Origin: Loripinus fragilis
Taxonomy: Eukaryota > Mollusca > Bivalvia > Lucinida > Lucinidae
DNA: 64,000 bases
Assembly (NCBI GenBank): GCA_964019695.1
Contig: OZ026528.1
Location: forward strand, 51,609,995-51,673,994
Direction of reading: 5' to 3'
Shown here: positions 1-10,509 of the stretch, piece after piece
Layout: each line of letters starts with the position of its first letter
Numbering within the stretch: the stretch's first letter is position 1
Notes under the pieces: generated by a model
The model's input: the letters and a program-made list of their open reading frames with translations, nothing else
Told to the model about the DNA's origin: nothing
Databases searched by the model: none
Position numbers and translations under genes: made by a program

Positions 1-1
1 T

Positions 2-202
2 ATATTTAAATGTTCTTCAGAGCATCAACATGCAACAGCTGCCATCCAGCAGTCCAAGTCATTCCAGAATTGCAGGATTAGTATGGCTATCAGTAGCCAG
101 GAGGCTGTAGAGGCTTCTATGATGAACACATACTTCACTGACAAGAGGGACACCGCAGGCAGTTTGGTCCCTCAGCTGAACATGCTGAATGGTGATAAAT
201 GA
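2..202 (+). CDS. Partial coding exon, unrecognised product
   Basis: An open frame of 66 codons runs from the window edge to a TGA at 200-202, and the other two forward frames are closed. The reading is compositionally protein-like (mixed polar residues, MMNTYF and DKRDT stretches) rather than low-complexity. A good splice-acceptor-like site (TGTTCTTCAG, ending at 20) and a good donor-like site (TGAG then GTAAGA, exon edge at 203) would delimit a 183-bp exon whose stop codon lies one base before the donor. I do not recognise the family. It may be the last coding exon of a gene lying to the left, with an intron in its 3' UTR, or a chance open frame or transposon fragment. No start codon or upstream exon is visible. 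Confidence 0.35.
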   Translation: MFKCSSEHQHATAAIQQSKSFQNCRISMAISSQEAVEASMMNTYFTDKRDTAGSLVPQLNMLNGDK

Positions 203-507
203 GGTAAGATTTTGACCTTAGTATGAACAGTAAATATTTTTGCGCTGATGAGATTATTGCAATACATTGAGAGACTGACCCAGAATCTAGGTAGCTGTAC
301 AATTATCTAAATAAGTAAAACAGATGTGTTTAACACAAATCCCCCACCCCCAATCAATGTTTTTGGCAATCAATGAGCAATTTTTTGTTTGCTTTTGTCC
401 AAAATATATATATCCGAGCTTCATAAGTATGTTTTCTGTTTTATATTGATCCATAAACTCGAATCGGACCTGGAAGGCTCAGGATCAAACCCTATGTCAC
501 ATGCCTA
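203..507. other. Non-coding stretch, nothing recognised
   Basis: AT-rich DNA without a usable open frame, RNA gene or clear repeat. If 2-202 is an exon, this would be the start of its downstream intron or its 3' flank. Confidence 0.5.
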
Positions 508-706
508 CTGTGTGGCCCGACAGTTCAGTGGTAAACTTACACCCGCATTCTGAGAGGGTCCTGGGTTCAAGTTCGGGACGGGTCATGGGGGGGTGTGTGT
601 AGATGACACATGTGAAGAAAAAGCATATGACCAGATGGGGACTCGAACCCGGGACCTATCACTGACCGTGCAAATACTCTGACCACTTAGCTAACGGGCC
701 ACACGA
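508..706. repeat. Two convergent tRNA-like heads
   Basis: The plus strand from about 513 to 583 resembles a degenerate tRNA: a box A-like CAGTTCAGTGGTAA, a box B-like GGGTTCAAGTTCGGG, and acceptor arms GGCCCG and CGGGTC that can pair. The minus strand from about 706 back to 628 has a second tRNA-like head, with TTAGCTAAGTGG (box A) and a near-perfect GGGTTCGAGTCCC (box B). Both begin with TGTGGCCCG, so the segment is bounded by a 9-bp inverted repeat. Probably two SINE heads or tRNA pseudogenes meeting tail to tail. No T-run terminator follows either head, so expression as tRNA is unlikely. Confidence 0.5.
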
Positions 707-1670
707 TGAGCCTGCCAGTTCTACAATATATACGGCAGGGTAATCGTACTCCGTCCAAGGTCTGTTTGGACATCACCAGACACATCGAAAAAAAAGGTTT
801 TCTTGTGACGGAGCTCATATGAAAGAAAGCTAAGAACCCATTGTCTGCGATCGGCCGACTGTAAGTTCATTTTACTTGTTTATCAGAAACAACACCTGCA
901 TAGAACAAATCACGATTCATTTCAGAATAGATAGGCGAAACCAATTTTATTAAAATACTGCTATAAATTATAAAAAAAACAACAGATAAACTGACTTATT
1001 TATAACAGCGGCTGTACATACATGTATTGATCGCAGTTCCTCGATTGTGTTCAGTGTTCGATATTGCCGCCTACCCGGTGTGAATTAGTTGTGTTGCATA
1101 TCAAATTAAAGGGAATGAAACAGGGTAGATAATCCTTATGTCTACCGAAGTTGAAGTCAATAACTTTTTTGTTGTATGGCGTTTCAACTAAGAATGAAAC
1201 TTTTCTACTTTTTGTTTTGTTGTTTCAAGTTATGTTCAACCTTCAGCCTAAGGACTTTCTCATAAGTTTTATCAACTGTTACTAAAATATTTAAACATAG
1301 TATTTTGCATGTTGAAAAGGATAGTGTGGAACGTAAAATTTAATTAATATAAAACTTTTTTTTATACTTTTTGTTTTTTCAAAACAAAGATAAATTAACA
1401 ACCAAGATAATACAAAACTGTTTTCAAAAAGATCATGAAAGTCTTTAATTTACCTGTTGGGATGTGAAACAGCAAATCATGTCAATTTCATGCAGCACAT
1501 GTTAGTTTTATATTAATCATGCTATTTTTAGCTCTACAGATGGTGATATTAGTGTCAAAATATTAACTTCTGGAAACTAGTTTGAGCTGGTTTTCATGCA
1601 ATATTAACTTGAAGGCCAGTTTAGACCGGTTTTCAGGTAGACATAGAGATTTATGAAGACAAATTTAGTC
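707..1670. other. AT-rich intergenic DNA
   Basis: No gene, RNA or clear repeat family recognised. Sequence is AT-rich with short poly-A and poly-T runs. Confidence 0.5.
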
Positions 1671-1941
1671 AATCAGGAGGGTCAGATGATTAACCGAAAT
1701 CAGCAGAAATCACCTAGAAATCACCAGATAAAAATAAGAAAAAACTACAATTTTATTGTTAGTTTAATGTCATAATATAATAAGAATTAGTATAATAAGC
1801 TTATTTCTACTTTGATTTTAAAAAGAAATGAAAAAAATGTTATGATTTCACTTTCAAATTCAGTGCACAGTGAATTCACCGAAATCACCAGATAAAAATA
1901 GGAAATCACAATTTTATTATTAATTTAATGCCATAATAGGA

Positions 1942-2038
1942 TAGTAAGTAAGTAAGTAAGTAAGTAAGTAAAGTCTTTATTTAAAGAGGGTGACAGCATT
2001 TAGTAGTACAACTAATCTTCCATGAGGCCCTCAAAATA
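1942..2038 (-). mobile_element. LINE 3' end with (TTAC)n tail, minus strand
   Basis: Read on the minus strand, the segment ends with a TTTAAATAAAGACTTT stretch followed by a TTAC microsatellite (1942-1970 on plus, TAAG repeats). A polyadenylation-like AATAAA followed directly by a short-unit tail is the usual 3' terminus of several non-LTR retrotransposon clades. Only about 100 bp is present, so this is a heavily 5'-truncated copy. The clade is not identified. Confidence 0.5.
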
Positions 2039-2375
2039 AATAATATTTACAAACATAAAAAAAAACAAAAACAAAAAAACAACAATTCTACACAAACTAT
2101 CAAATTAAATTGTTTAACCCTTTACTGCTGAGCAAACGTAGCTAAATTTTGGCAAGACCGTAAACTGAATGCAAAACTGTGGATCCCGATCAGCTGATCA
2201 GTTTCCACACTGTTAGTGTTTCCAAAAACAGGATATATCCAGGTTCAGCAGGACAAGGGTTAATTTGATATTTACACAAGTGCATTTATTATAATATAGT
2301 AACCCTATTTATCTTGACAAGCATCCGTTTCTATTTTACTCTGCTTGCTGGAAATTTTTTGATATTTTTGTCATC

Positions 2376-3300
2376 TGCTGTCTTTTTTTAAATTAATTTA
2401 CTATATAGTTCTCAGAGAGTCAAACAGTGTGGATTTAGATCTGGCCCAATATTTTGTTGGTCCTGATTTGGTTCCAAAACTGTTTGCAAAGGTTATCAGC
2501 AGACAACAATTGCAGGTAGAGTAACTTCAGCAGTGTTTATTTAACCAACTTGCAGGGTACCACTTATTTGTATGCCTTTGCAAGCAAAGTAGAAAACAAT
2601 ATACATCCTGATCAGCTGGCTTCAGGACCAGGAAAATGTTTAGGTATTTTGTCATCTGCTGTCTTTTCTAAATTAATTTACTATATAGATTACCATATAG
2701 ATCACCATCAGAGATTCAAACAGTTTGGATCCAGATCAGGTCTGACATTTTGTCGGTCCTGATCTGGCTTAAACTGTTTGCAAAGGTTATCAGCAGACAA
2801 CAATTGCAGGCAAAGAGTAACTTTAGCAGTGTATATCTAACCAACTTGCAGGGTACAGTAAGCGCAATGTTTACCGCCGTCGCCCTGGGCCCTGTTATCT
2901 GTCAAACTAACGGTACCGGAGCAAACATTGAAGGCATTATACCACCTATTTGTATGCATTTACAAGCAGAGTAGAAAACAATATACATCCTGATCAGCTG
3001 ACTTCAGGACCAGGCAAATGTTTAGGTATTTTGTCATCTGCTGTCTTTTCTAAATGAATTTACTATATAGTTCCTTCATGATCACCATCAGAGAGTCATA
3101 CAGTTTGGACCCAGATCAGGTCTGACATTTTGTCGGTCCTGATCTGGTTCTTAAACTGTTTGAAAAGGTTATCAGCAGACAACAATTTCAGGCAAAGAGT
3201 AACATCAGCAGTGTATATCTAACCAACTTGCAGGGTTCCACTTAATAGTATGCATTAACAAGCAGAGTAGAAAACAATATGCATCCTGATCAGCTGGATA
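2376..3300 (+). repeat. About 2.5 diverged copies of a ~375-bp tandem module
   Basis: Landmarks recur in order: GTTTAGGTATTTTGTCATCT at 2637 and 3017; GGTTATCAGCAGACAACAAT near 2490, 2785 and 3167; and CAATATACATCCTGATCAGC near 2597, 2979 and 3273 (the last reads TGCATCC). Full spacing is about 375-380 bp, and shorter (about 295) where a block is missing. The same module is the core of each 2.3-kb unit at 5271-19216, so the two regions share ancestry. Open frames crossing it are short and not conserved. Confidence 0.65.
2857..2941. other. GC-rich ~85-bp insertion in one repeat copy
   Basis: The middle copy of the 375-bp module has an extra block between GGGTAC and the following CACCTATTTG that is absent from the first copy (GGGTACCACTTATTTG). 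The block is much richer in GC than its surroundings and includes GTTTACCGCCGTCGCC and GGTACCGG. The bases TAC flank it on both sides. It is open on both strands, but it is too short to assign. It may be captured filler DNA or a very small mobile element. Confidence 0.5.
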
Positions 3301-4197
3301 ACAATTTGAATAATAAGCTTATTCCACTTTGATTAAAATATGAAAAAAAAAGTACATTTCAATTTCCAATTCAAGGTATGCCAAAATCACCAGAAAAAAA
3401 GGAAATATCCATTTTAATGTTAATTTTATGCCTTTATATGATAGTAGAATAATTGATAAGTTTACAAAAGGCTTATATTTTAATGTGCCAGCAAATAAAT
3501 ATTTCAATAAAAAATATAGCAACACATTATAGCAATTTGAAAGTGATTTTTTTTATCAACATATTTTTAAAAACAGACTAGAAATAAGCATATTATACTA
3601 ATTCTTATCATATTATTGCATTAAGTAAACAATAAAAAGGTGATTTCTTACTTTTATCTCGTGATTTCGGTGATTTTCTGGTGTTTTCGGTGATTTCTGT
3701 TGATTTCTGTTAATCATGGCACCGAATCAGGAGATGGGATTCTCTCCAGTTATATAACAATATGTCATATTGGTTTGTGCAATAATTTTTTCAGGGTGAA
3801 CAGCATCTCACAGATAAGATAGTTTGGTCTCAGAGAAAGTCCAGTTCTAAGGAGTCCATTGACCACAGTCACCAACTTACAGCAATATCTGATGTGATTC
3901 AAGGGAATTATACCTCTTTCATTTTAATGTTTGATAAGAGTACAGATTTGTTACTCACTGAGCCAAATTTTAACTACTCAGTATGGTCTCAGCAAGAGTT
4001 GAACATATAACATCTTTCTTGGCCATTAGGACTCTATTCCAATATTGAATCCCTAACCCATGATTTCTGGATGTGATAAATAAGGAACAAGTTCTGCTGG
4101 GCAAACTGATTGGCTTGTCGAATGATGGCCAGTGATGGGCAGCTTCAATGTCAGCAGGAAATCAGGAGTGGTACAAGACACTTTAACCTGAGACTGA

Positions 4198-4272
4198 TTG
4201 GTACTGGTTCAACACAGAAGACCCATCTCGACATGACTGAAAAATTATTAACTGGTTGAAGAAACAAATCAT
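4198..4272 (+). mobile_element. SINE 3' fragment
   Basis: The block TTGGTACTGGTTCAACACAG, then GACATGACTGAAAAATTATT and a terminal GAAGAAACAAATCA match the 3' half of the complete SINE at 5986-6188 (TACTGGTTAAACCCAGGAAG, then ATAACTGAAAGATTGTTGA and AAGAAACAAATCA). The tRNA-like head is missing, so this is an old truncated copy. Confidence 0.55.
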
Positions 4273-4951
4273 CCATAATCAAACACTTTGGATCCAGATT
4301 AGGACCGACTTCAGTGTTAAATCCATTAAATTTTCAGTGGTCATTTTCATGTGATTTCAGATGGAAAAACACTGTCTAATATTTGCCCATTTGCATGATG
4401 TTGATGATGGCCAACTCTACCTTTAGCAAGGGGCCATTTGATACAAAAGGGGGCCACTAAAAGGGGGCCAGTGGCCGCCTCTAGATTTTGCAGAGGTAGT
4501 CAGCAGACAACAATAATAGGCAAAAAACTAACTCATAAAGTGCCACATACAATTTGCAGCAGACGACAATTGCAAATTTTGCTGCTTTTTCAAAGAATAA
4601 AAAAACAAATAAGGCACGACGTTTCATGAGAATCGTCTGCTGGCAGACGATTCTCATGAAATATCATACCTTATTTTTTTCAAAAATTAGGAAAGTTGTC
4701 GCCATATTTGTCATCTGCTGCAGTCGTGATTGGTGCTTTAAGGGTTAAATAGAAAAGACTGAAGAAATAATCAAATGTCATCTGTTTTAATAAAATGCAT
4801 AATTTTAAGCTGTATAACTTTTAAATATTGAAATAGATGAGTTTATATGTACATGGAGTTTGGTCTAACATAAGTCCAGATAAGTGAACTTTTATTGACA
4901 AAATTGTGAGAACATATGCAATTTTTCAATCATTTGAACATTTGTTTTGGG

Positions 4952-4992
4952 TGCTCAAAAGAACCATCTCATTGAGACGGCTCTTTTGAGCA
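4952..4992. repeat. 41-bp hairpin repeat (TGCTCAAAAGA arms)
   Basis: Arms TGCTCAAAAGA and TCTTTTGAGCA are exact inverse complements of 11 bp around a 19-bp centre with CATTGAGACGG. Hairpins of exactly the same length and nearly the same sequence lie at 57484-57524 and 62476-62516, with a partial copy near 59682. The upstream context TTTGTTTTGGG is shared with the 57484 copy, so the repeat unit is longer than the hairpin. Confidence 0.65.
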
Positions 4993-5985
4993 TCAAGAAA
5001 ATTGTTTTTTGATATGATTTTTTAGCACATTCAACTGGATACCTAAAGTGTATTAGCAATTTTCTATAATGGACTTAACTGATAAGAGACTGCCTGCAGC
5101 CAAATCAAGGACAGGTGCCATACTGGGAATTTAGTCATATAGTACACAGGTATAGGTAAACCTCTCAATAGCCCTTCAAGCGCCTCTATATCACCAAATG
5201 AGAGTTTTTATCTAAACATCCAGAATATCTGTTCTGGTTGTTTTATTTTATGTGATTCTTAACATCCCATGCATTTATTATAACATAGTAACCCTATTTG
5301 TCTCGACAAGCATCCATTTCTATTTTACTCTGCTTGTTGGAAATTATTTAGGTATTTTGTCATCTGCTGTCTTTTCTAAATTAATTTACTATATAGTTCC
5401 TTCATTATCACTATCAGAGAGTCAAACAGTTTGGATTCAGATCAGGCCTGACATTTTGTCAGTGCTGATCTGGTTCTAAAACTGTTTGCAAAGGTTATCA
5501 GCAGACAACAATTGTAGGCAAAGAGAAACTTCAGCAGTGTATATCTAACCAACTTGCAGGGTTCCACTTAGTAGTATGCATTTATAACCAAAGTAGAAAA
5601 CAATATGTATCCTGATCAGCTGGTTTCAGGCCAGCTGATTCAGATCTATACTGTTTTCAAAACAAGTTATACCCAGGTACAGCATGGTATGGGCCATTTT
5701 ACATTATTTACAGGTCATCATATTTCTTTAATTTTTATTTTTGTTAATTTTCTCCTAATTTTATGCACATAAAATTCGACAAAAACACAGAAGAAATTTA
5801 GGATACTGCCTAATTATGACTATTTCCTATGAGTGTAGATCCAGATCAGCTAGCTTCTGAGAGGCCAGCTGATCAGGATCCACACTGTAAGGTGCAAGAA
5901 TTGTCATAGGTAAAATAATTAATCGATAGAAGAGAAATGAACAAAATATTCACTAAAAATATATATACAAACTACAAACATGTAC

Positions 5986-6188
5986 GGGAGCGCAGTGGCT
6001 CAGTGGTAGAGTGCTTGACTCGAGACCGAAGGGTAGCGGGTTCGAGCCTCACCGGCGTCACTGCGTTGTGGTCCTTGAGCAAGACACATTTATCCTAGCT
6101 TAGTACTGGTTAAACCCAGGAAGAACCGTCCCGCATAACTGAAAGATTGTTGAGTGGACGTAAAGAAACAAATCAAACAAACAAACAA
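5986..6188 (+). mobile_element. tRNA-derived SINE, full length, with 12-bp TSD
   Basis: The head has box A (GTGGCTCAGTGGTAGAGTG) and box B (GGGTTCGAGCC), the internal RNA polymerase III promoter of tRNA-derived SINEs. A body follows (CTTGAGCAAGACACATTTAT, then GTACTGGTTAAACCCAGGAA) and a (CAAA)n-like tail. The 12-mer ACAAACATGTAC is duplicated at 5974-5985 and 6189-6200. Units 2-5 of the same macrosatellite have this site once and empty, which fixes both ends. The family resembles the V-SINE group known from molluscs (for example RUDI); the exact family name is inference. Confidence 0.85.
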
Positions 6189-6848
6189 ACAAACATGTAC
6201 TTAAAATGAATAGTTTAGCATTTTAAAAGGATTTTTGCTTGGGAGTAGATATTGTGGGAGTATCATTTTGGGAGCAGACATAGACGGCACCTTCAGGTGT
6301 GTAAAAACAAAAACCTTACACCCTAGTGCACATTATGTTTTACTAAGTTTAGACATAGAGTGCATTAATAGTGAACATCATGCAATTCACATAACAACTT
6401 AAGTTATAATTCATTACTCGAATATTAAGCGAATAAAGAAATGTGCTTCATGCAAGATTGTCATTTTGTATCCTGCTTGATAACTAATATCACTTTAACT
6501 ATCCTTGTTAGCTCAGACTTTTGTCATCTGCTGATAACCTTTGCAAACAGTAAGGACCCAGATCTGGAACGAGAAGAATGTCGATCCTGATCTTGATCCA
6601 AAAGGATTGACACTCTAATAGTGCGTTCCTGAAAGAATTTATTGAAAAAAGTAATTTTAAAAAAAAAGTCAGCAGACGACAAAAAAGTTTATAGATAAAG
6701 ATCTTTCTGTTTCTATTGTATTGTTATAATTTATAACTCGAAAATATTAAGCGAATAAAGAAATGTGCTTTATGCTAGATTGTCATTTTGTATCCTGCTT
6801 GATAACTTATGTTATTTTGAATTATATCATTTTAACTATCCTTGTTAA

Positions 6849-7882
6849 CTAGGCTGCAAGGCAGTAGACGTTAGAATAAAAACCCGTATTATTAGCTTTT
6901 GGATGAATATTGTGAATGGTAAACAAACAAAACTATCAAAATGGTTATACTTACTTCTACTAGGAGAATATGATGGTGGCATACATCAACATTTTATTAA
7001 ACATATTCTAAGATCTTTTAAACAAGGAAGTCATTGAAAACCCAAAATCAATCAAAAATCAAATCTCTAAAACTCTATCAGACCTTTATGTTCAGGAGTG
7101 CGTAACAAAGTAACTTCATCCTCTAAAGGAAAGAATTATACTCTTTTCAAGCAAGATTTAAATTTTGAAAATTACCTAATCAAATTAAATAGGAAACACT
7201 GTTCTTCATTGTTTAAGTTTAGGTTAAGTAATCATCGGCTTCCGGTTGAAACTGGTCGCTGGGAAAACACACCTTTAGAAGACAGAAAATGCACATTATG
7301 TAGCAAACATGATATCGGTGACGAATTTCACTATCTTTTTGTTGTTGATCACTTTATATCTGACAGAAAGAAATATTTAAGATCATATTTTTACAAAAGT
7401 CCTAACATTATAAAATTCAAAGAACTATTTTCTTCAGCAAATACCAGGAAGCTTGTAAAGTTATCAAGTTTTGTAGAAATTATAATGAATAAATTTTCAT
7501 GTGCAGCTTAACCCTAAAAGAGTCAATCATTACGATAATATACTTCTTACTATGTCTTGGCTTAATATTTCATGGGAATAACCTGATTATAGACAACTCA
7601 CATGATATGTCAAATCATGGGAATTGTCTATAATCAATAATGTGAAGCCTTATTTTGTTTCTTAATGAAGCAACAACAGTCGATTATGTTGCCTACTGTA
7701 AGTTATAGAAGGCTCTTTCAGGGTTGATTTTGCTCGCATTTTAATTTTCACCTTTTTCATGCTCTTTGTACTCATGTATTTTATGTATATCATGTATATG
7801 CTTTGTTTTTGTATCTTATGCCTTTACGCTATCTATGAGTGGTCTGAGTTTTATGTCAATAAAGATATGTTCTGTTCTGTTA
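6849..7882 (+). mobile_element. 5'-truncated LINE, 3' terminal ~1.0 kb, unit 1 copy
   Basis: Carries the C-terminus of a non-LTR retrotransposon polyprotein and a 3' UTR ending GTCAATAAAGATATG then TTCTGTTCTGTT. The hexamer GTTAAC occurs at both edges and may be the target-site duplication. It is a paralogue of the copy at 18083-19145, with small deletions that break the frame. In units 2-4 only the last ~65 bp of this LINE survives, because of one deletion. Confidence 0.75.
7098..7511 (+). pseudogene. LINE polyprotein C-terminus, frame-broken copy
   Basis: The frame is the last 137 residues of a LINE-type reverse transcriptase polyprotein, downstream of the catalytic core. Compared with the intact paralogue at 18083-18775, the upstream part (from 6903) has lost about 12 bp near 6993 and about 18 bp near 7010 and has a further small change near 7100, so the reading is not continuous. 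The terminal zinc-knuckle pattern (CTLC, then H and C) is damaged: the last Cys of FHYLFVCDHY has become Val. The start at 7098 is only the first Met after the break. Non-functional. Confidence 0.75.
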
Positions 7883-9678
7883 ACAAAGACTTTTGTCATC
7901 TGCTGATAACCTTTGCAAACAGTAAGAACCCAGATCAGGGCCGAGAAGAATGTTGATCCTTATCTTGATCCAAACCAACTGACACTCTAATAGTGTGTTC
8001 CTGAAAGAATTTATTGAAAAAAGTAATTTTAAAAAAAAAGTCAGCAGACGACAAAAAGTTTATAGAAAAAAGATCTTTCTGGTTCTATTGTATTGTATTT
8101 GAATTTAAGGTACAACTTGCATTTTATATTGTAGAACAGTGACCTATGTCACTGTACAGAAATGTGTAGAAAGACCCTTGTTACTGTGTATAACATTTTA
8201 TCAGACAGACAATGTCGTCTGCTGATAACCTTGCAAACAGTTAGGACCAAGATCAGAACCAATTGAAAGTCATTCCTGGTCTGCATCCAAAATGTTTGAC
8301 ATTCTAATTGAGTTCCTGAAAGAATTTTTGCAAAAGACATAAAAAGTATTCAACTAGTTAAAAAAGATCTTTTTGGTTTTAATGGTCAGCAGACCTCAAA
8401 ACATTAATGTGGGCATGACTGGATTTGTTCATCTAAATTGAAGTGTTCTTGTTACCCTGGCAACAAATAGCAGGCTTCTGACCACATGGTGAGGCTATTA
8501 CCCAATAAACACAGAATTTTCAGTTTTACACTGTCAATCACATACCAGCTTTAGCAAACAGTGTAGATACAGATGAGAAGCAGCTAATAAGGAAGGAGTT
8601 AAATCATTAAGGTCCTTTAAGATAGTCTTCTGGAATTACCTTTTAGTGAATAAATTATTTTGTTCAAAGAACAAAAAAAAATAGTCCCTGATCAGACTGC
8701 ATTGAATTTTTTATATAAATCTTTACATGCGATATACTTAGTAATTTTGTTGTCGTCTGTTGACTCCTTTCAAAATAAATATTTTCAAGAAATTTCAGGA
8801 AAAAAATCAAGGTGTCAAATTGTATGGATCCAGATCAGGACCAAACATACTGTTGGTCCTGATCTGACTCCAAACTGTTCATGAATGTTATCAGCAGATG
8901 ACAAAAGTTTGATGATCAGTTGTTTCCAAAAACGGGATATATCTAGGTTCAGCAGGACAAAGGTTAATTTGATATTTATGCAAGTGCATTTATTATAACA
9001 TAGTAACCCTATTTGTCTCGACAAGCATCCATTTCTATTTTACTCTGCTTGTTGGAAATTATTTAGGTATTTTGTCATCCGCTGTCTTTTCTAAATTAAT
9101 TTACTATATAGTTCCTTCATTATCACTATCAGAGAGTCAAACAGTTTGGATTCAGATCAGGTCTGACATTTTGTCGGTGCTGATCTGGTTCTAAAACTGT
9201 TTGCAAAGGTTATCAGCAGACAACAATTGTAGGCAAAGAGAAACTTCAGCAGTGTATATCTAACCAACTTGCAGGGTTCCACTTAGTAGTATGCATTTAT
9301 AACCAAAGAAGAAAACAATATGAATCCTGATCAGCTGGTTTCAGGCCAGCTGATTCAGATCTATACTGTTTTCAAAACAAGTTATACCCAGGTACAGCAT
9401 GGTATGGGCCATTTTACATTATTTACAGGTCATCATATTTCTTTAATTTTTATTTTTGTTAATGTTCTCCGATTTTTATGCACATAAAATTCGAAAAAAA
9501 CACAGAAGAAATTTAGGATACTGCCTAATTATGACTATTTCCTATGAGTGTAGATCCAGATCAGCTAGCTTCTGAGAGGCCAGCTGATCAGGATCGACAC
9601 TGTAAGGTGCAAGAATTGTCATAGGTAAAATAATAAATCGATAGAAGAGAAATGAACAAAATATTCACTAAAAATATA

Positions 9679-10509
9679 TACTTAAACGCAAAAGAAACGC
9701 AACTCTTTCTAAAATGTTTTTTCCCCTTCTTTTTTATAAAAAAATCAGCCAGCGATAACTAAATCGCTAAGTACCGTTATTTGCCTCGCATACAGCACCA
9801 AAATCAGACCGCTGTGACTTATGGTTGGCGAGCTGCAACGAGAAATGTAAGGCGCCCCCATTTTTAACGTCACAAAGTTAAAAAAATTGTGCCTATTTTG
9901 CGAAAAAACGTTTTAAACCAATATCGGGTTTTGAAAGCAAAATGGTAGACAAAATCAAATCAGGTACTTTAATGTTTCTGTCAACGTTCATTTTGTCAAA
10001 ATGACGTCTTTAATTATTGGCGTAATTGGCCATTTTTATCCAAACGAATGTCAACAAGCGAAAACATTTAATGTCACAATATAGCCCTCAATACATTGCA
10101 TAGAAGACATAAGTATCGCGACATGATCGAACACAATGCGTCTTTAATGACTGTTTTTAAAAAAAGTAGGCTGACGTCAATAAAGAAACGCAGCAACGCA
10201 GCGACTGGTAGCGTTGATAATCAATAATTTGTAAACCGTTTTAGTGTTTTCCTTTAGTTAAGACATCTGGCTATCAGATCAAGCTGTTTGTTTTCAAATC
10301 GATTGAGGCATCACGTTTTTAGACTCCATTTCTTGAAATTTACTGACGTCATTATAACGTCAGAACGGAAATCGTGATCAAAACCATTTTACGGCAAATC
10401 ATTACTAAATGCACAGGAACACAGGATATAATTAAGAAATTAGCCTCATATGTTCCGTGTGGAAGAAAAAGTGGATTGAAAACGGTTGCGTTTCTTTTGC
10501 GTTTAAGTA
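9679..10509. mobile_element. 831-bp non-autonomous DNA transposon with 23-bp TIRs and TA target
   Basis: Terminal inverted repeats at 9681-9703 and 10485-10507 are perfect (CTTAAACGCAAAAGAAACG at the left end, its inverse complement at the right), each extended outward by TA. Other units of the macrosatellite show the unoccupied site, a short TA run. The length difference between units (3134 - 2301 = 833) equals the 831-bp element plus one TA duplication. A TA target fits the Tc1/mariner group, broadly. The interior has no transposase frame; the open frame at 10374-10559 crosses the right end and is not meaningful. Moved in trans or now dead. Confidence 0.85.

Larger units (their letters stand above)
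1680..3724. mobile_element. Non-autonomous DNA element with ~125-bp terminal inverted repeats (Mutator-like?)
   Basis: The left end (1680-1806) and the reverse complement of the right end (about 3597-3724) align over about 125 bp at high similarity. Shared blocks include ATGATTAAC, CAGAAATCACC, TTTTATTGTT and AAGAATTAGTATAATA, in the same order. The 9-mer AATCAGGAG flanks both ends, at 1671-1679 and 3725-3733, as a target-site duplication would. Long inverted repeats with a 9-bp duplication fit Mutator-like elements, but no transposase frame is present. Further direct copies of the terminal block lie inside, at about 1872-1940 and 3361-3450. The interior also carries a LINE 3' end in minus orientation and a set of ~375-bp tandem repeats, so it is a composite built by nested insertion. 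Confidence 0.6.
3734..5270. other. Mosaic of repeat fragments, no gene
   Basis: Contains several copies of the GTCRTCTGCTG motif in both orientations (near 4500, 4557, 4640 and 4709), a SINE tail fragment and a 41-bp hairpin annotated separately. Open frames near 4438-4748 cross these motifs and show no protein-like conservation. Confidence 0.5.

Noticed and set aside
1942..1970. (TAAG)n as a telomere-like repeat
   Set aside because: It is a short microsatellite attached to a LINE 3' end and is not TTAGGG.
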